25,392 bases of DNA from a virus, in the IMG/VR virus record IMGVR_UViG_3300025168_000603, positions 1-25,392 of that record, one strand, 5' to 3'. Every line of letters begins with the position of its first letter. Position 1 is the first letter of the stretch. Below the pieces are notes generated by a model. The model worked only from the letters and a program-made list of their open reading frames with translations. It did no database searches and was not told the DNA's origin. Position numbers and translations under genes: made by a program. Positions 8,908 to 16,744 of the stretch are shown piece by piece.

Positions 8908-9696
8908 ATGACTAAAGAGAAACAAGTAGCTGAAAAACAATCCACGGAACTAGCAGAAGCGCAGAGTATAGATAGTTTTCTTGCTGAAAACGCAGGGGCC
9001 GGAACTCAAAACTTCACTAAAGACGATTTAGCGTTGCCTTTTTTACGTGCCCTTGATGAAGGCGCGGCGATGTTAAAGACATTAAAAGGCTCAGAAGCAG
9101 GGGACATGTATAATAGTGTTACCCACGAGGTCTACAAAAACGATGTCGGGATTAAAGTAATTCCGTGTTTTTATCAAAAGGAATATATTGAGTGGGCACC
9201 GATTGGAACGGGTACAGGGGCACCTGTAAACATCTTTAAAACTCTTGACGAAGCCCCTAAAACTGAAAGGAACCATGAAAACAAAGACATGATTGTTGGT
9301 GGTAGTGGAAACTATATTGAAACAACCGCACAGCATTATGTTCTTTTAATTTCTGGGCAGAGTGCATCTCCGGCTTTAATTTCTTTGAAGTCTACGCAAC
9401 TAAAAAAATCTCGTATGTGGAACACATTAGCGGCAACTGCACCTACAATAAAAACCGATTCGGGGGCAGAACCCGCACCAATTTTTACTTATTACTATCA
9501 ACTAACCACCAATCCGGAATCTAATCAAAAAGGCAATTGGAGAGGTTGGAAGATAGTTCGAGGCGAAAAGGTAAATGTTCTTGCACATTTGAAATCCGCC
9601 CACAGTTTGGCGGTGAGTTTTGAAAAAGGTGAGGTACATATCAAGCGAGAACAAAGTGAAAGTTCTTCAGTTGATAACTCTGACATCCCGTTTTAA
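8908..9696 (+). CDS. Putative single-stranded DNA-binding protein with SSB-like DIPF tail
   Basis: A 262-residue protein. The start at 8908 is supported by AAGGA 7 bases upstream. The C-terminus reads DNSDIPF, closely resembling the acidic, Phe-terminated protein-recruitment tail of bacterial SSB (DDDIPF). The body has several beta-rich stretches with aromatic residues (for example IFTYYYQLTTNP and GNWRGWKIVRG) consistent with an OB-like DNA-binding fold, although no canonical SSB signature is visible. It sits immediately before the primase gene, a typical position for a phage ssDNA-binding protein. The tail could recruit host or phage replication partners. Function is inferred from tail and context, not from a recognised domain. 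Confidence 0.65.
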   Translation: MTKEKQVAEKQSTELAEAQSIDSFLAENAGAGTQNFTKDDLALPFLRALDEGAAMLKTLKGSEAGDMYNSVTHEVYKNDVGIKVIPCFYQKEYIEWAPIGTGTGAPVNIFKTLDEAPKTERNHENKDMIVGGSGNYIETTAQHYVLLISGQSASPALISLKSTQLKKSRMWNTLAATAPTIKTDSGAEPAPIFTYYYQLTTNPESNQKGNWRGWKIVRGEKVNVLAHLKSAHSLAVSFEKGEVHIKREQSESSSVDNSDIPF

Positions 9697-9702
9697 AAAC
9701 TT

Positions 9703-11232
9703 ATGGAAGATGCACAAAAATTTTCCCATATCTTTCGGGGTTTGGAGGCGGCTTACGGTACTTATCGAATTGATAAGAAGCAATCTAATGGAAAACACGT
9801 TGGAAAAGCTTCATTAATTAGAGAAGTCCGGACAACCGAAACTTGGAAAAAACATCTCGATGGCACTGGCGATGCCATTGGGATTGTTCCGATCAATGAA
9901 GACAACAAGTGTGTCTTCGGTGCGATTGATGTAGATACCTATCCGTTAGATCTTACAACTCTTGTGACTAAAATACGAAAGCTCAACTTACCCTTAGTGG
10001 TATGTCGTAGCAAGTCAGGCGGGGCACATTGTTATCTTTTTACGTCCGATTGGATTGACGCTAAAAATATGCAAGGTGTTTTGAATATGGTTGCGGCGGC
10101 ATTGGGCTACAACGGGTCTGAAATTTTCCCAAAGCAAATTTCTCTGCAACTTGATCGCGGAGATGTGGGAAATTTTATAAATCTTCCAATGTACGATGCT
10201 GAAAAGGGGTTGCGTTACGCAATTCACGATGACGGTTCTGCCGCAACACTTCAAGAGTTCTTTGAAATGTACGATCAATTTGTACAGACACCAGAGCAAG
10301 TCTCTGCTTTACAAATTGAGGAAAAACCCGATTCCCCTGTTCCTGATGGCCCTCCATGTTTACAAACACTTTGCGCTCAAAGAATTAGCGAGGGTGGAAG
10401 AAACAACGGGTTATTTAACGTAGGGGTCTATCTTCGCAAAGCTTTTCCTGATAATTGGAAAAGTGAAATATTAGCGTACAACATGAATTATTTTGATCCT
10501 CCCTTGCCGCTTGATGAAGTTAATTTAGTGGCTAAACAGTTGGAAAAAAAAGATTATGCCTATCGGTGCAAAGACGCTCCGATAAATGCTTACTGTAATG
10601 CGGAAGTGTGTAAAACAAGGAAATTTGGCATAGGGGCCGCATTAAGTGGGGCAGTTATGGCTAATTTAAGAAAATACAACTCTACGCCTCCTGTTTGGTT
10701 TATCGACATTAATTCATTGCCCGTGGAACTCGAAACAGATGCTTTAATGTCGCAACCTACGTTTCAAAGATCATGTATTGAACAAATTAATTTTATGCCA
10801 AAAACGTTGGCTAGACTTTCGTGGGAAGGAAAGATTAACGGTTTACTTGAAGAGATGTTGACTTCCGATGGAAGTATCATTGAGGTTTCTCAAGACGCTT
10901 CGGTAACTGGGCAGTTTTACGATCATTTGGAGGATTTTTGTTGCGGCAAGCAACAAGCAACGGAACGGGAAGAAATATTGTTACGAAGACCATTTACAAG
11001 TGAAGAAGAAAATAAAACTTATTTTCGTTTAAAAGATTTTGACAGTCATTTAAAGAAGCATAAATTTTTTGAATTTAAGTCGCATAAAATTGCTCAACGG
11101 TTGCGAGACATAAACGGGGCAGCCACTTCTATAAAAATAAAAGGAAAATCCGTAAGAGTTTGGTGGGTACCAAGTTATACCTCGCCTCCAGAAATTTCTT
11201 CACCCAAACTTTCCGAAGAAAAACCATTTTGA
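9703..11232 (+). CDS. Archaeo-eukaryotic-type (TOTE-like) primase
   Basis: A 509-residue protein. Residues 8-165 carry the AEP primase signatures seen in TOTE-type primase domains: the metal-binding pair in FGAIDVD (Asp76, Asp78), a basic/His motif SKSGGAH (His109), IFPKQ (141-145) and GNFINLP (156-162). The N-terminal FRGLEAAYGTY also fits this family. A middle region (about 215-310) resembles a primase C-terminal helical domain and ends in a Cys-containing stretch (Cys289, Cys298, Cys303), a possible metal site. The last 200 residues are of unknown fold. It would synthesise primers for the adjacent family A polymerase. No DnaG/TOPRIM or DnaB-type helicase domain is present. The start is 6 bases after the previous stop. 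Confidence 0.85.
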   Translation: MEDAQKFSHIFRGLEAAYGTYRIDKKQSNGKHVGKASLIREVRTTETWKKHLDGTGDAIGIVPINEDNKCVFGAIDVDTYPLDLTTLVTKIRKLNLPLVVCRSKSGGAHCYLFTSDWIDAKNMQGVLNMVAAALGYNGSEIFPKQISLQLDRGDVGNFINLPMYDAEKGLRYAIHDDGSAATLQEFFEMYDQFVQTPEQVSALQIEEKPDSPVPDGPPCLQTLCAQRISEGGRNNGLFNVGVYLRKAFPDNWKSEILAYNMNYFDPPLPLDEVNLVAKQLEKKDYAYRCKDAPINAYCNAEVCKTRKFGIGAALSGAVMANLRKYNSTPPVWFIDINSLPVELETDALMSQPTFQRSCIEQINFMPKTLARLSWEGKINGLLEEMLTSDGSIIEVSQDASVTGQFYDHLEDFCCGKQQATEREEILLRRPFTSEEENKTYFRLKDFDSHLKKHKFFEFKSHKIAQRLRDINGAATSIKIKGKSVRVWWVPSYTSPPEISSPKLSEEKPF

Positions 11233-11972
11233 AGGCTCATCAAAGACTTGTTCGAGAAAAGGTGGCCGCTCAAAATGATGACCTTTTTGGTAATTGGTGG
11301 TCGGACATTGATACCAATATAAAAAAAGCAGAAGTAAAAGAGGTCACTCATCAACAAGCTAAAAAGATTATTGAAAAATACGAGTGGTTAGGTTGTCTTG
11401 CTGCCATTAATTGGCATTACTATGGCATTTTCTTTGACGGAATTTGTGGAGGTGTAGTGGTATATGGCGTCGAGTACATTGAAAATTTAGGCCGATGGGA
11501 CAAATACGACTATACAGGGAAAATTATTCTTTTAAATAGGGGTGCTTGTGTTCATTGGGCACATCCGCACAGCGCAAGCAAATTAATCTCTGCTTCTATA
11601 AAATTGTTACCAGAAAAATATAAAGTTGTTACTTGTACGGTTGATGACCTTGCAGGGGAAATCGGCACGATATATCAGGCTTGTAACTTTACATATGTTG
11701 GCTCGATGCGAGAAGCTAATCCTAATATTAATAGTCGGGATGGTGATCGGGATGGTTGGCTAGTTAATGGCAAGATGTATGGCTCACGGGCCATGCGGCA
11801 AAAATTTGGAACTACTGAGTTGTCTAAAATTAAGAAAGTCTTTCCTAATGTTAAAAAAGTAAAACAAAACAGTAAAGGGAGATATTTCTTTTTTCGAGGC
11901 ACTCGGTCTGAGAAAAAATATTATTTGAGTAAAATAAATCATTTGATAAAGGAGTATCCAAAACGTGTTTAG
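11229..11972 (+). CDS. Mom-like GNAT DNA-modification protein
   Basis: About 247 residues if translation begins at the TTG at 11229, which overlaps the primase stop as TTGA; no ATG occurs early in the frame, and GTG at 11262 is an alternative (236 residues). The region LNRGACVHWAHPHSASKLI (102-120) and the later GEIGTIYQACNFTYVG (143-158) match the pattern of phage Mom-family acyltransferase-fold proteins. Mu Mom converts adenine in DNA to N6-carbamoylmethyladenine and so blocks many restriction enzymes. A basic C-terminus (about 200-247) would suit DNA contact. Placement between primase and helicase genes fits modification of newly made phage DNA. The family call is from motif memory; the modified base and target sequence cannot be read from sequence. 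Confidence 0.65.
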   Translation: MKAHQRLVREKVAAQNDDLFGNWWSDIDTNIKKAEVKEVTHQQAKKIIEKYEWLGCLAAINWHYYGIFFDGICGGVVVYGVEYIENLGRWDKYDYTGKIILLNRGACVHWAHPHSASKLISASIKLLPEKYKVVTCTVDDLAGEIGTIYQACNFTYVGSMREANPNINSRDGDRDGWLVNGKMYGSRAMRQKFGTTELSKIKKVFPNVKKVKQNSKGRYFFFRGTRSEKKYYLSKINHLIKEYPKRV

Positions 11973-13473
11973 GATATTTGGTCCGCCTGGTACAGGAAAA
12001 ACCACAACTCTTTTAAACATGGTAGATGAAGCTTTGGCGGAGGGCATTGCCCCTCAAAAAATTGCATTCCTAGCGTTTACACGCAAGGCCGCTAACGAAG
12101 CACGAGATCGTGCAGTAACTCGTTTTCATTTAGACGCTAAAAATGATTTAACTTACTTTAGGACTTTGCATTCCCTTGCTTATCGGTTGTTAGGGGTGCG
12201 AGAAACTAAATTAATGAGAAAAGAAAACTATTTAGAGTTACATAGTCTGACAGGTTATTTGTTAAGTGGAACTTCAACCGTTGGGGAAGATGATGACATT
12301 ACTCAAAGTAAGGCGGAACACCCTATTCTTTCTATTATTAATTTGTCACGGCTCAAGTGTCAAAGTTTGCGGGAAACTTACGATCAAAGCGATATAGACT
12401 TTACGTGGGTAGAAGTAAATTACGTGGCTCAATCTTATAAAGATTATAAAGAGAGGGATGAACTTTTAGATTTTACCGATCTTTTAGAGTTGTTCTTAAA
12501 GCAAATACCTATTATTTGTCCTGATTTTGATCTGTGTTTTTTAGACGAAGCCCAAGATTTATCCCCACTTCAGTGGAAAATTGCTCATGCTTTAGATAAG
12601 AAAAGTAAAAAGTTTTATGTTGCCGGAGACGATGATCAAGCTATTTATCGTTGGAATGGGGCAGAAGTTTCTATGTTTATTAATTTAGAAGGCGGGTCAG
12701 AGGTGCTGTCGCAATCTTATCGCATTCCGCGCCAAGTACATGCTTTGGCGGAACGAGTCGCAGATCGCATTGAGAATAGGTTTCCGAAAACTTATTTACC
12801 GAAGAACGAAGAAGGTAGTGTTGAATATATAAACAGTATTGATCAAGTTGACATGGCGAAAGGTCAGTGGTTGGTCATGGCTCAAGCTAACTACATGCTT
12901 TCTCCTGTGGTTGAGGAGCTAAAACGCATGGGTTATTTATTTGAGCGCAATGGTTTTCGTAGTATTTCTGAAAAAGTTTCTGCCGCCGTTAATGGTTGGG
13001 AGCAGTTACGAGCAGGGAAAGCAGTAGCGGGGGAAGTAGCAAAATCAATATATAGTTATCTTTTTGGTAACGGTTTGCAAGTCGCTCGCGGAAAAAAGAA
13101 TTTAAGTTTTTCAGAAGACGAGGTTGTGACGCTAAAAACCCTGCAACAAGATCATGGGTTGTTAATTGGCGAAGATTTAATTTGGCATCAAGCTTTAGAA
13201 AGACTTCCGGACGCCGATAAAGTTTACATTACTGCAATTCTAAAATCGGGGGAAAAATTTAATGCTATTCCTCGTATTAAATTATCCACGATCCACGGAA
13301 CAAAGGGCGGAGAATCTGAAAACGTGGTTTTATTCACTGATCTTTCCCCCGCCGCTTCAAAAAGCACTGATCAAAATGATTTGCATCGCGTTTTTTATGT
13401 TGGCATAACCCGCACTCTTCATAATTTATTTGTTGTAGACGCTACGTCTTACGATAGGAGTTATTTACTATGA
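11965..13473 (+). CDS. UvrD/PcrA-like superfamily 1 DNA helicase
   Basis: A 502-residue protein starting with GTG at 11965; AAGGAG (11949-11954) lies 10 bases upstream and the gene overlaps the previous one by 8 bases. Motifs in order: Walker A GPPGTGKT (residues 6-13), motif Ia FTRKAANEAR, motif II LDEAQD, motif III GDDDQAIYRW, motif IV SYRIP, a motif V-like STIHGTKGGE and motif VI FYVGITRT. This full set identifies a UvrD/Rep-type 3'-5' helicase. The protein is shorter than bacterial UvrD (about 720 residues), so accessory subdomains are reduced. With no DnaB-like helicase in the window it is the best candidate for the replicative or recombination helicase of this module. Confidence 0.92.
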   Translation: MFRIFGPPGTGKTTTLLNMVDEALAEGIAPQKIAFLAFTRKAANEARDRAVTRFHLDAKNDLTYFRTLHSLAYRLLGVRETKLMRKENYLELHSLTGYLLSGTSTVGEDDDITQSKAEHPILSIINLSRLKCQSLRETYDQSDIDFTWVEVNYVAQSYKDYKERDELLDFTDLLELFLKQIPIICPDFDLCFLDEAQDLSPLQWKIAHALDKKSKKFYVAGDDDQAIYRWNGAEVSMFINLEGGSEVLSQSYRIPRQVHALAERVADRIENRFPKTYLPKNEEGSVEYINSIDQVDMAKGQWLVMAQANYMLSPVVEELKRMGYLFERNGFRSISEKVSAAVNGWEQLRAGKAVAGEVAKSIYSYLFGNGLQVARGKKNLSFSEDEVVTLKTLQQDHGLLIGEDLIWHQALERLPDADKVYITAILKSGEKFNAIPRIKLSTIHGTKGGESENVVLFTDLSPAASKSTDQNDLHRVFYVGITRTLHNLFVVDATSYDRSYLL

Positions 13474-13682
13474 AGGTTTTAAAAAAACAAGTTGGAGGCA
13501 GTCATTACACAAATATGGCAATTCAACCTGTGGAATACATTGTAAAAAATGATATCCCGTATAGAGAAGCAAATATTATAAAATACGCTTCTCGACATAA
13601 ATTAAAAAATGGTGCGGAAGATATAAAAAAAGTTATTCATTATGCAGAAATGATCTTAGAAGATTATGAGAAACAAAAATGA
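13470..13682 (+). CDS. DUF3310 family protein (phage 'nucleotide kinase'-annotated)
   Basis: A 70-residue protein whose ATG overlaps the helicase stop as ATGA, with TAGGAG upstream. The sequence shows the DUF3310 pattern: HYTNMAIQPVEYI, then IIKYASRHKLKNGAEDIKKVIHYAEM. Family members are common beside phage polymerase and nucleotide-metabolism genes and are often labelled nucleotide kinase, but no P-loop is present here, so that activity is doubtful. It overlaps the polymerase start by 4 bases (ATGA), so helicase, this protein and polymerase are translationally coupled. Confidence 0.85.
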   Translation: MKVLKKQVGGSHYTNMAIQPVEYIVKNDIPYREANIIKYASRHKLKNGAEDIKKVIHYAEMILEDYEKQK

Positions 13683-15580
13683 CAAATTCTATGCAGTTCC
13701 CTATGTTTAAACCGGCTACCGAATGGACACCTCCTTCGGAACTACCTGATTTAACCGCAGCAAAAGAGATAGCGATTGATCTTGAGACGCGAGATCCAGA
13801 TTTAAAAGAGCGTGGTGCCGGATGGCCCACTAAAAATGGAGAGATTATTGGGTACGCGATAGCAACAAGCGATTGGTCTGGGTATTTGCCCATAGCTCAT
13901 GCGGGAGGAGGGAATTTAGACAAGCGAATAGTTAATAATTGGATGAAAGATTTGCTTGCCTGTCCTGCCGACAAAATTGCTCATAACGCAAGTTATGATC
14001 TTGGTTGGCTTCGCTCGGCGGGCTTTGAGGTTAACGGAAGAATTATTGACACGATGCTAACGGGAAGTTTGCTCGATGAAAATAGGTTTTCGTACAGTTT
14101 AAACGCACTAGGATACGACTATCTTGGACAAGTTAAGTCCGAGAAGGGGTTGGTAGAAGCGAGTACCGCTTTTGGAATTGATAGTAAAAGCCAAATGCAC
14201 TTAATGCCCGCGATTTATGTAGGCGAATATGCAACCAAAGATGCGACCCTATGCTTAGACCTGTGGCATCATTTTAAAGGTCTATTAAGTACCGAAGACC
14301 TTTGGGAAGTCTGGGATATGGAGATGGCACTATTGCCTAATCTTGTTGAAATGACTTTGCGCGGTATTCGCGTAGATGTAGATCAGGCCGAAAAAACTAA
14401 ACAAGCGATTATAAAACGCGAAAAAACAATTAATAAGCGCATTAAAGAAATTGCAGGTAGTTCTGTGGAAATTTGGGCGGCGGACTCTATTGCAAAAGCC
14501 TTTGATAAAGCCGGATTAGAATATCCAAAAACAGCGACTGGTCGGCCTTCCTTTACTAAAAATTTTTTAGCGGATCATCCTACCGAACTGGCTAAATCTA
14601 TTGTTATGTCTCGTAATTTAAATAAAATGCAGACCACTTTTATTGATTCTATATTGAAATATGTCAAAAATGGCAGGGTTCACGGGCATATCAACCAACT
14701 GCGCGGGCCTGACGGAGGGACTGTCTCTGGCAGAATTTCAATGAATAATCCTTCTTTGCAGACCATACCTTCTCGTGATCCCGAACTTGGCCCAATGATG
14801 CGGCGGTTGTTCTTACCCGAGGAGTTTAAACAGTGGGGGGCTATTGATTTTAGTCAGCAGGAACCAAGAGTGCTTGTCCATTACGCCGACGCCTACGGAA
14901 AATCTCGCAATACCCCGCTCCAAGGGGTGGAGGAATTTGTTGACGGCTACAACAACGACCCCAATATGGATTTTCATTCGCTCGTGGCGGAGATGACGCA
15001 ATTGCCCCGTAAGACAGCAAAAGTGTGTAATTTGGCTTTAATGTACGGAATGGGTGTCAATAAATTGTCTGATCAGTTAGATATTTCTGTTGACGAGGCA
15101 AAAAACCTAATGAAGCAGTACAACGAGCGCGTCCCTTTTGTAAAGCAGTTGATGCAAGGGGTCACCAAGCATTTAGAAAGCAATCGCTCCAATGGCTCGA
15201 TACGCAGCCTAAAGGGGCGTAAGTGCCGCTTTGACAAGTGGGAACCCGCAAGCTTTGGCACCCACAAGGCTATGTCTCGTGATGAAGCTATCGCGGCTCA
15301 CGGGGAAACTACGCGATTAAAACGAAGTGGGGTTTACAAAAGTTTAAACAGGCTCATTCAGTCTTCAGCGGCGGATATGACTAAACAGGCAATGGTCGAT
15401 TGTTGCAAAGCCGGTTATTTGCCTATGCTGCAAGTCCATGACGAACTGGCTTTTTCGGTGAAGGATGCCGAAGAAGCTAAAGCTATCCGGAAAATTATGG
15501 AGGATGCTTTGCCCTTGTGTGTCCCCAATCAATGCGACATTGATTTAGGGCCTAATTGGGGCGATGCGGTGGAAATTTAA
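13679..15580 (+). CDS. polA: Family A DNA polymerase with 3'-5' exonuclease domain (Leu at position 762 equivalent)
   Basis: A 633-residue polymerase. Exonuclease motifs: DLET (Asp34, Glu36), HNASYD (Asn103, Asp107) and YATKD (Tyr184, Asp188), so proofreading is intact. Polymerase motif A is DFSQQEPR (Asp390, Glu395, Arg397), motif B runs from Arg444 through Lys448 to Tyr456, and motif C is HDE (587-589). The residue matching E. coli Pol I Phe762 is Leu452 (CNLALMYG). Leu at this position is established in a large group of marine viral polymerases and affects fidelity and speed. There is no 5'-3' exonuclease domain, as in most phage family A enzymes. It ends the replication operon; the next gene starts about 40 bases later. 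Confidence 0.95.
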   Translation: MTNSMQFPMFKPATEWTPPSELPDLTAAKEIAIDLETRDPDLKERGAGWPTKNGEIIGYAIATSDWSGYLPIAHAGGGNLDKRIVNNWMKDLLACPADKIAHNASYDLGWLRSAGFEVNGRIIDTMLTGSLLDENRFSYSLNALGYDYLGQVKSEKGLVEASTAFGIDSKSQMHLMPAIYVGEYATKDATLCLDLWHHFKGLLSTEDLWEVWDMEMALLPNLVEMTLRGIRVDVDQAEKTKQAIIKREKTINKRIKEIAGSSVEIWAADSIAKAFDKAGLEYPKTATGRPSFTKNFLADHPTELAKSIVMSRNLNKMQTTFIDSILKYVKNGRVHGHINQLRGPDGGTVSGRISMNNPSLQTIPSRDPELGPMMRRLFLPEEFKQWGAIDFSQQEPRVLVHYADAYGKSRNTPLQGVEEFVDGYNNDPNMDFHSLVAEMTQLPRKTAKVCNLALMYGMGVNKLSDQLDISVDEAKNLMKQYNERVPFVKQLMQGVTKHLESNRSNGSIRSLKGRKCRFDKWEPASFGTHKAMSRDEAIAAHGETTRLKRSGVYKSLNRLIQSSAADMTKQAMVDCCKAGYLPMLQVHDELAFSVKDAEEAKAIRKIMEDALPLCVPNQCDIDLGPNWGDAVEI

Positions 15581-15622
15581 TAAAAAGTCTTATATACTCT
15601 TATTTTTTGGGGGATAAATTTG

Positions 15623-15841
15623 ATGGATACAACAAAATGGCGTCAGGTTCTTGTGCCAATAGACGTTTACCATCGGCTTGTCACGATGGCCCATATTGAG
15701 GAACGAACAATAAGCGGGCAAGTGCGCGTCATTTTTAACCAGTGGGTAGACACTAATTTAAGTAAGGCGGATCGAAAATTTTTAGAAGAAGAAACCGAAA
15801 TTATTGTTGAAAAAGAAAAAAAACGTAGATCAGAATTGTGA
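15623..15841 (+). CDS. Ribbon-helix-helix-like small protein
   Basis: A 72-residue protein. The ATG at 15623 is preferred over the adjacent TTG; GGGGA lies about 9 bases upstream. The pattern 'WRQVLVPIDVYHRLVTMAH' followed by 'RTISGQVRVIFNQWV' fits a ribbon-helix-helix DNA-binding fold (short strand, then two helices), followed by a charged helical tail. Such proteins usually dimerise and bind palindromic operators. It could regulate the small-gene cassette that follows. A possible -10 box TATACT (15593-15598) precedes it without a clear -35. Confidence 0.65.
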   Translation: MDTTKWRQVLVPIDVYHRLVTMAHIEERTISGQVRVIFNQWVDTNLSKADRKFLEEETEIIVEKEKKRRSEL

Positions 15842-15951
15842 AAATAACGCTTGAAATTTCGGAAGATGAGGCCGAAGAAGTTTTTTTATTATTGCAAGAA
15901 ATTAAAGAATTGTTAGAACATTTTAAACAAATTAATGAATCTCAAAAGTAG
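15838..15951 (+). CDS. Tiny acidic helical protein, tentative
   Basis: A 37-residue frame starting with GTG that overlaps the preceding stop as GTGA and ends in TAG at 15949-15951. The product is an amphipathic, Glu/Leu-rich single helix (beginning MKITLEISEDEAEEV). Start/stop overlap and co-direction with the ribbon-helix-helix gene support it; the lack of a clear ribosome binding site and a 20-base convergent overlap with the next minus-strand gene weaken it. Confidence 0.4.
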   Translation: MKITLEISEDEAEEVFLLLQEIKELLEHFKQINESQK

Positions 15952-16123
15952 TTTTTGAATTAAAAACGTCTTCGCTTAACGTCACTTCGCCATAACAATC
16001 GTCACAAAACAACAAAATTTCTTTATCTAAATCAATGCGTTTAAGAACTTCTTCACTAAAAACCGAAGTGAAACACGGTTCACGGCATCTTATGCAAAAA
16101 AAATGTTTATCAATGCTTGACAT
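15932..16123 (-). CDS. Small zinc-ribbon-like protein
   Basis: A 63-residue protein with two CxxC pairs (Cys10/Cys13 and Cys40/Cys43), the layout of a zinc ribbon. It is the only minus-strand gene within the 8.3-20.5 kb plus-strand block. There is no Shine-Dalgarno sequence before the ATG; the upstream bases hold two copies of ATCTTATA, so a very short or absent leader is possible. Zinc ribbons of this size are often nucleic-acid or RNA-polymerase binding, but nothing specific can be claimed. Confidence 0.65.
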   Translation of the reverse strand: MSSIDKHFFCIRCREPCFTSVFSEEVLKRIDLDKEILLFCDDCYGEVTLSEDVFNSKTTFEIH

Positions 16124-16145
16124 GAGGTATAAGATTTTATAAGAT
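16117..16145 (+). promoter_or_regulatory. Promoter of the small-gene cassette
   Basis: TTGACA (16117-16122, perfect) with TAAGAT (16140-16145) at a 17-base spacing, or TATAAG (16138-16143, 5 of 6) at 15. The -35 box overlaps the start codon of the divergent zinc-ribbon gene. It is followed by TTCATTCA (16151-16158) and AAAAAGAGGTA before the ATG at 16178. Confidence 0.55.
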
Positions 16146-16177
16146 CATGGTTCATTCACTAAAAAGAGGTATGAACT

Positions 16178-16489
16178 ATGACAACAACCTATTCCCTCCC
16201 TGATTTTGAACCTTCTGTTTCTACGGTTATCGAAATTACTTCTTCTCAAGTTTACGGGACTCTCATTGAACTTGACAGAGAATTAATTGGCGGCGAAGAC
16301 TACCTTGGTCTGGCTAAGTGGTGGTCGTCCGGTAGAGACGATTATTACCACATTCTTAAAAATGTTAGTTCGTTTAAACGCAAGAGAATTCACGACGTAC
16401 TGGTCCATAATAAAATACCCTTGGCGCAACCTGATAGAGATTTTGGTGAGCAAGAACTTGCTTCCGAAATTTATCGAAGATACTTATGA
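16178..16489 (+). CDS. Hypothetical phage protein
   Basis: A 103-residue protein with a strong ribosome binding site (AGAGG about 10 bases upstream) in the shared TTCATTCA leader. It is mixed acidic and aromatic (contains 'YLGLAKWWSSGRDDYYHILK' and 'FKRKRIHDVLVHNKIPLA'), likely a compact helical fold. No family is recognised. Its stop overlaps the start of a tiny membrane peptide (ATGA). Confidence 0.65.
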   Translation: MTTTYSLPDFEPSVSTVIEITSSQVYGTLIELDRELIGGEDYLGLAKWWSSGRDDYYHILKNVSSFKRKRIHDVLVHNKIPLAQPDRDFGEQELASEIYRRYL

Positions 16490-16578
16490 TTCGATTCATT
16501 TTTGCTTTTTTTGCCACAATGCTCACTTGGTTAGTTTATTTGGTGGGTGTAATTGTAATTTTAACATGGATTTTTTAG
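16486..16578 (+). CDS. Thirty-residue single-pass membrane peptide
   Basis: Starts with ATG overlapping the previous stop (ATGA) and encodes 30 residues that are almost entirely hydrophobic (MIRFIFAFFATMLTWLVYLV and a further hydrophobic tail), i.e. one transmembrane helix. Start/stop coupling and the ribosome binding site of the next gene lying at its stop codon support it as real. A holin-like, membrane-regulatory or superinfection role is possible, but nothing in the sequence decides. Confidence 0.6.
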   Translation: MIRFIFAFFATMLTWLVYLVGVIVILTWIF

Positions 16579-16588
16579 GAGAACGACA

Positions 16589-16744
16589 ATGACTGAAGAA
16601 CAGATGATGAGTAACGCGTGGTGGGTATGTGAAAGTTGTAGCAACGAATGGTCAGCAATGTTAGGTGATAACGAAGTTCCAGAACGCTGTGAATGTGGCG
16701 GCAAAATCAAGGAGAACGATGATGACCATTCAAGAACTAATTAA
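16589..16744 (+). CDS. Small zinc-ribbon protein
   Basis: A 51-residue protein with TAGGAG 9 bases before the ATG at 16589. It contains CESC (Cys14, Cys17) and CEC (Cys34, Cys36), i.e. a probable four-Cys zinc site, and the rubredoxin/zinc-ribbon-like 'WWVCESCSNEWSA' context. It overlaps the next gene by 23 bases. Function unknown; many such phage peptides bind host transcription or nucleic-acid proteins. Confidence 0.65.
   Translation: MTEEQMMSNAWWVCESCSNEWSAMLGDNEVPERCECGGKIKENDDDHSRTN

Noticed and set aside
9703-13473. A TOTE conflict (defence) system, from a TOTE-like primase near helicases
   Set aside because: The expected fused or adjacent TOTE nuclease partners are absent, and the genes are ordered as a phage replication module with polymerase and ssDNA-binding protein.
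13470-13682. True nucleotide kinase
   Set aside because: Only 70 residues and no P-loop; the name is inherited from family annotation.
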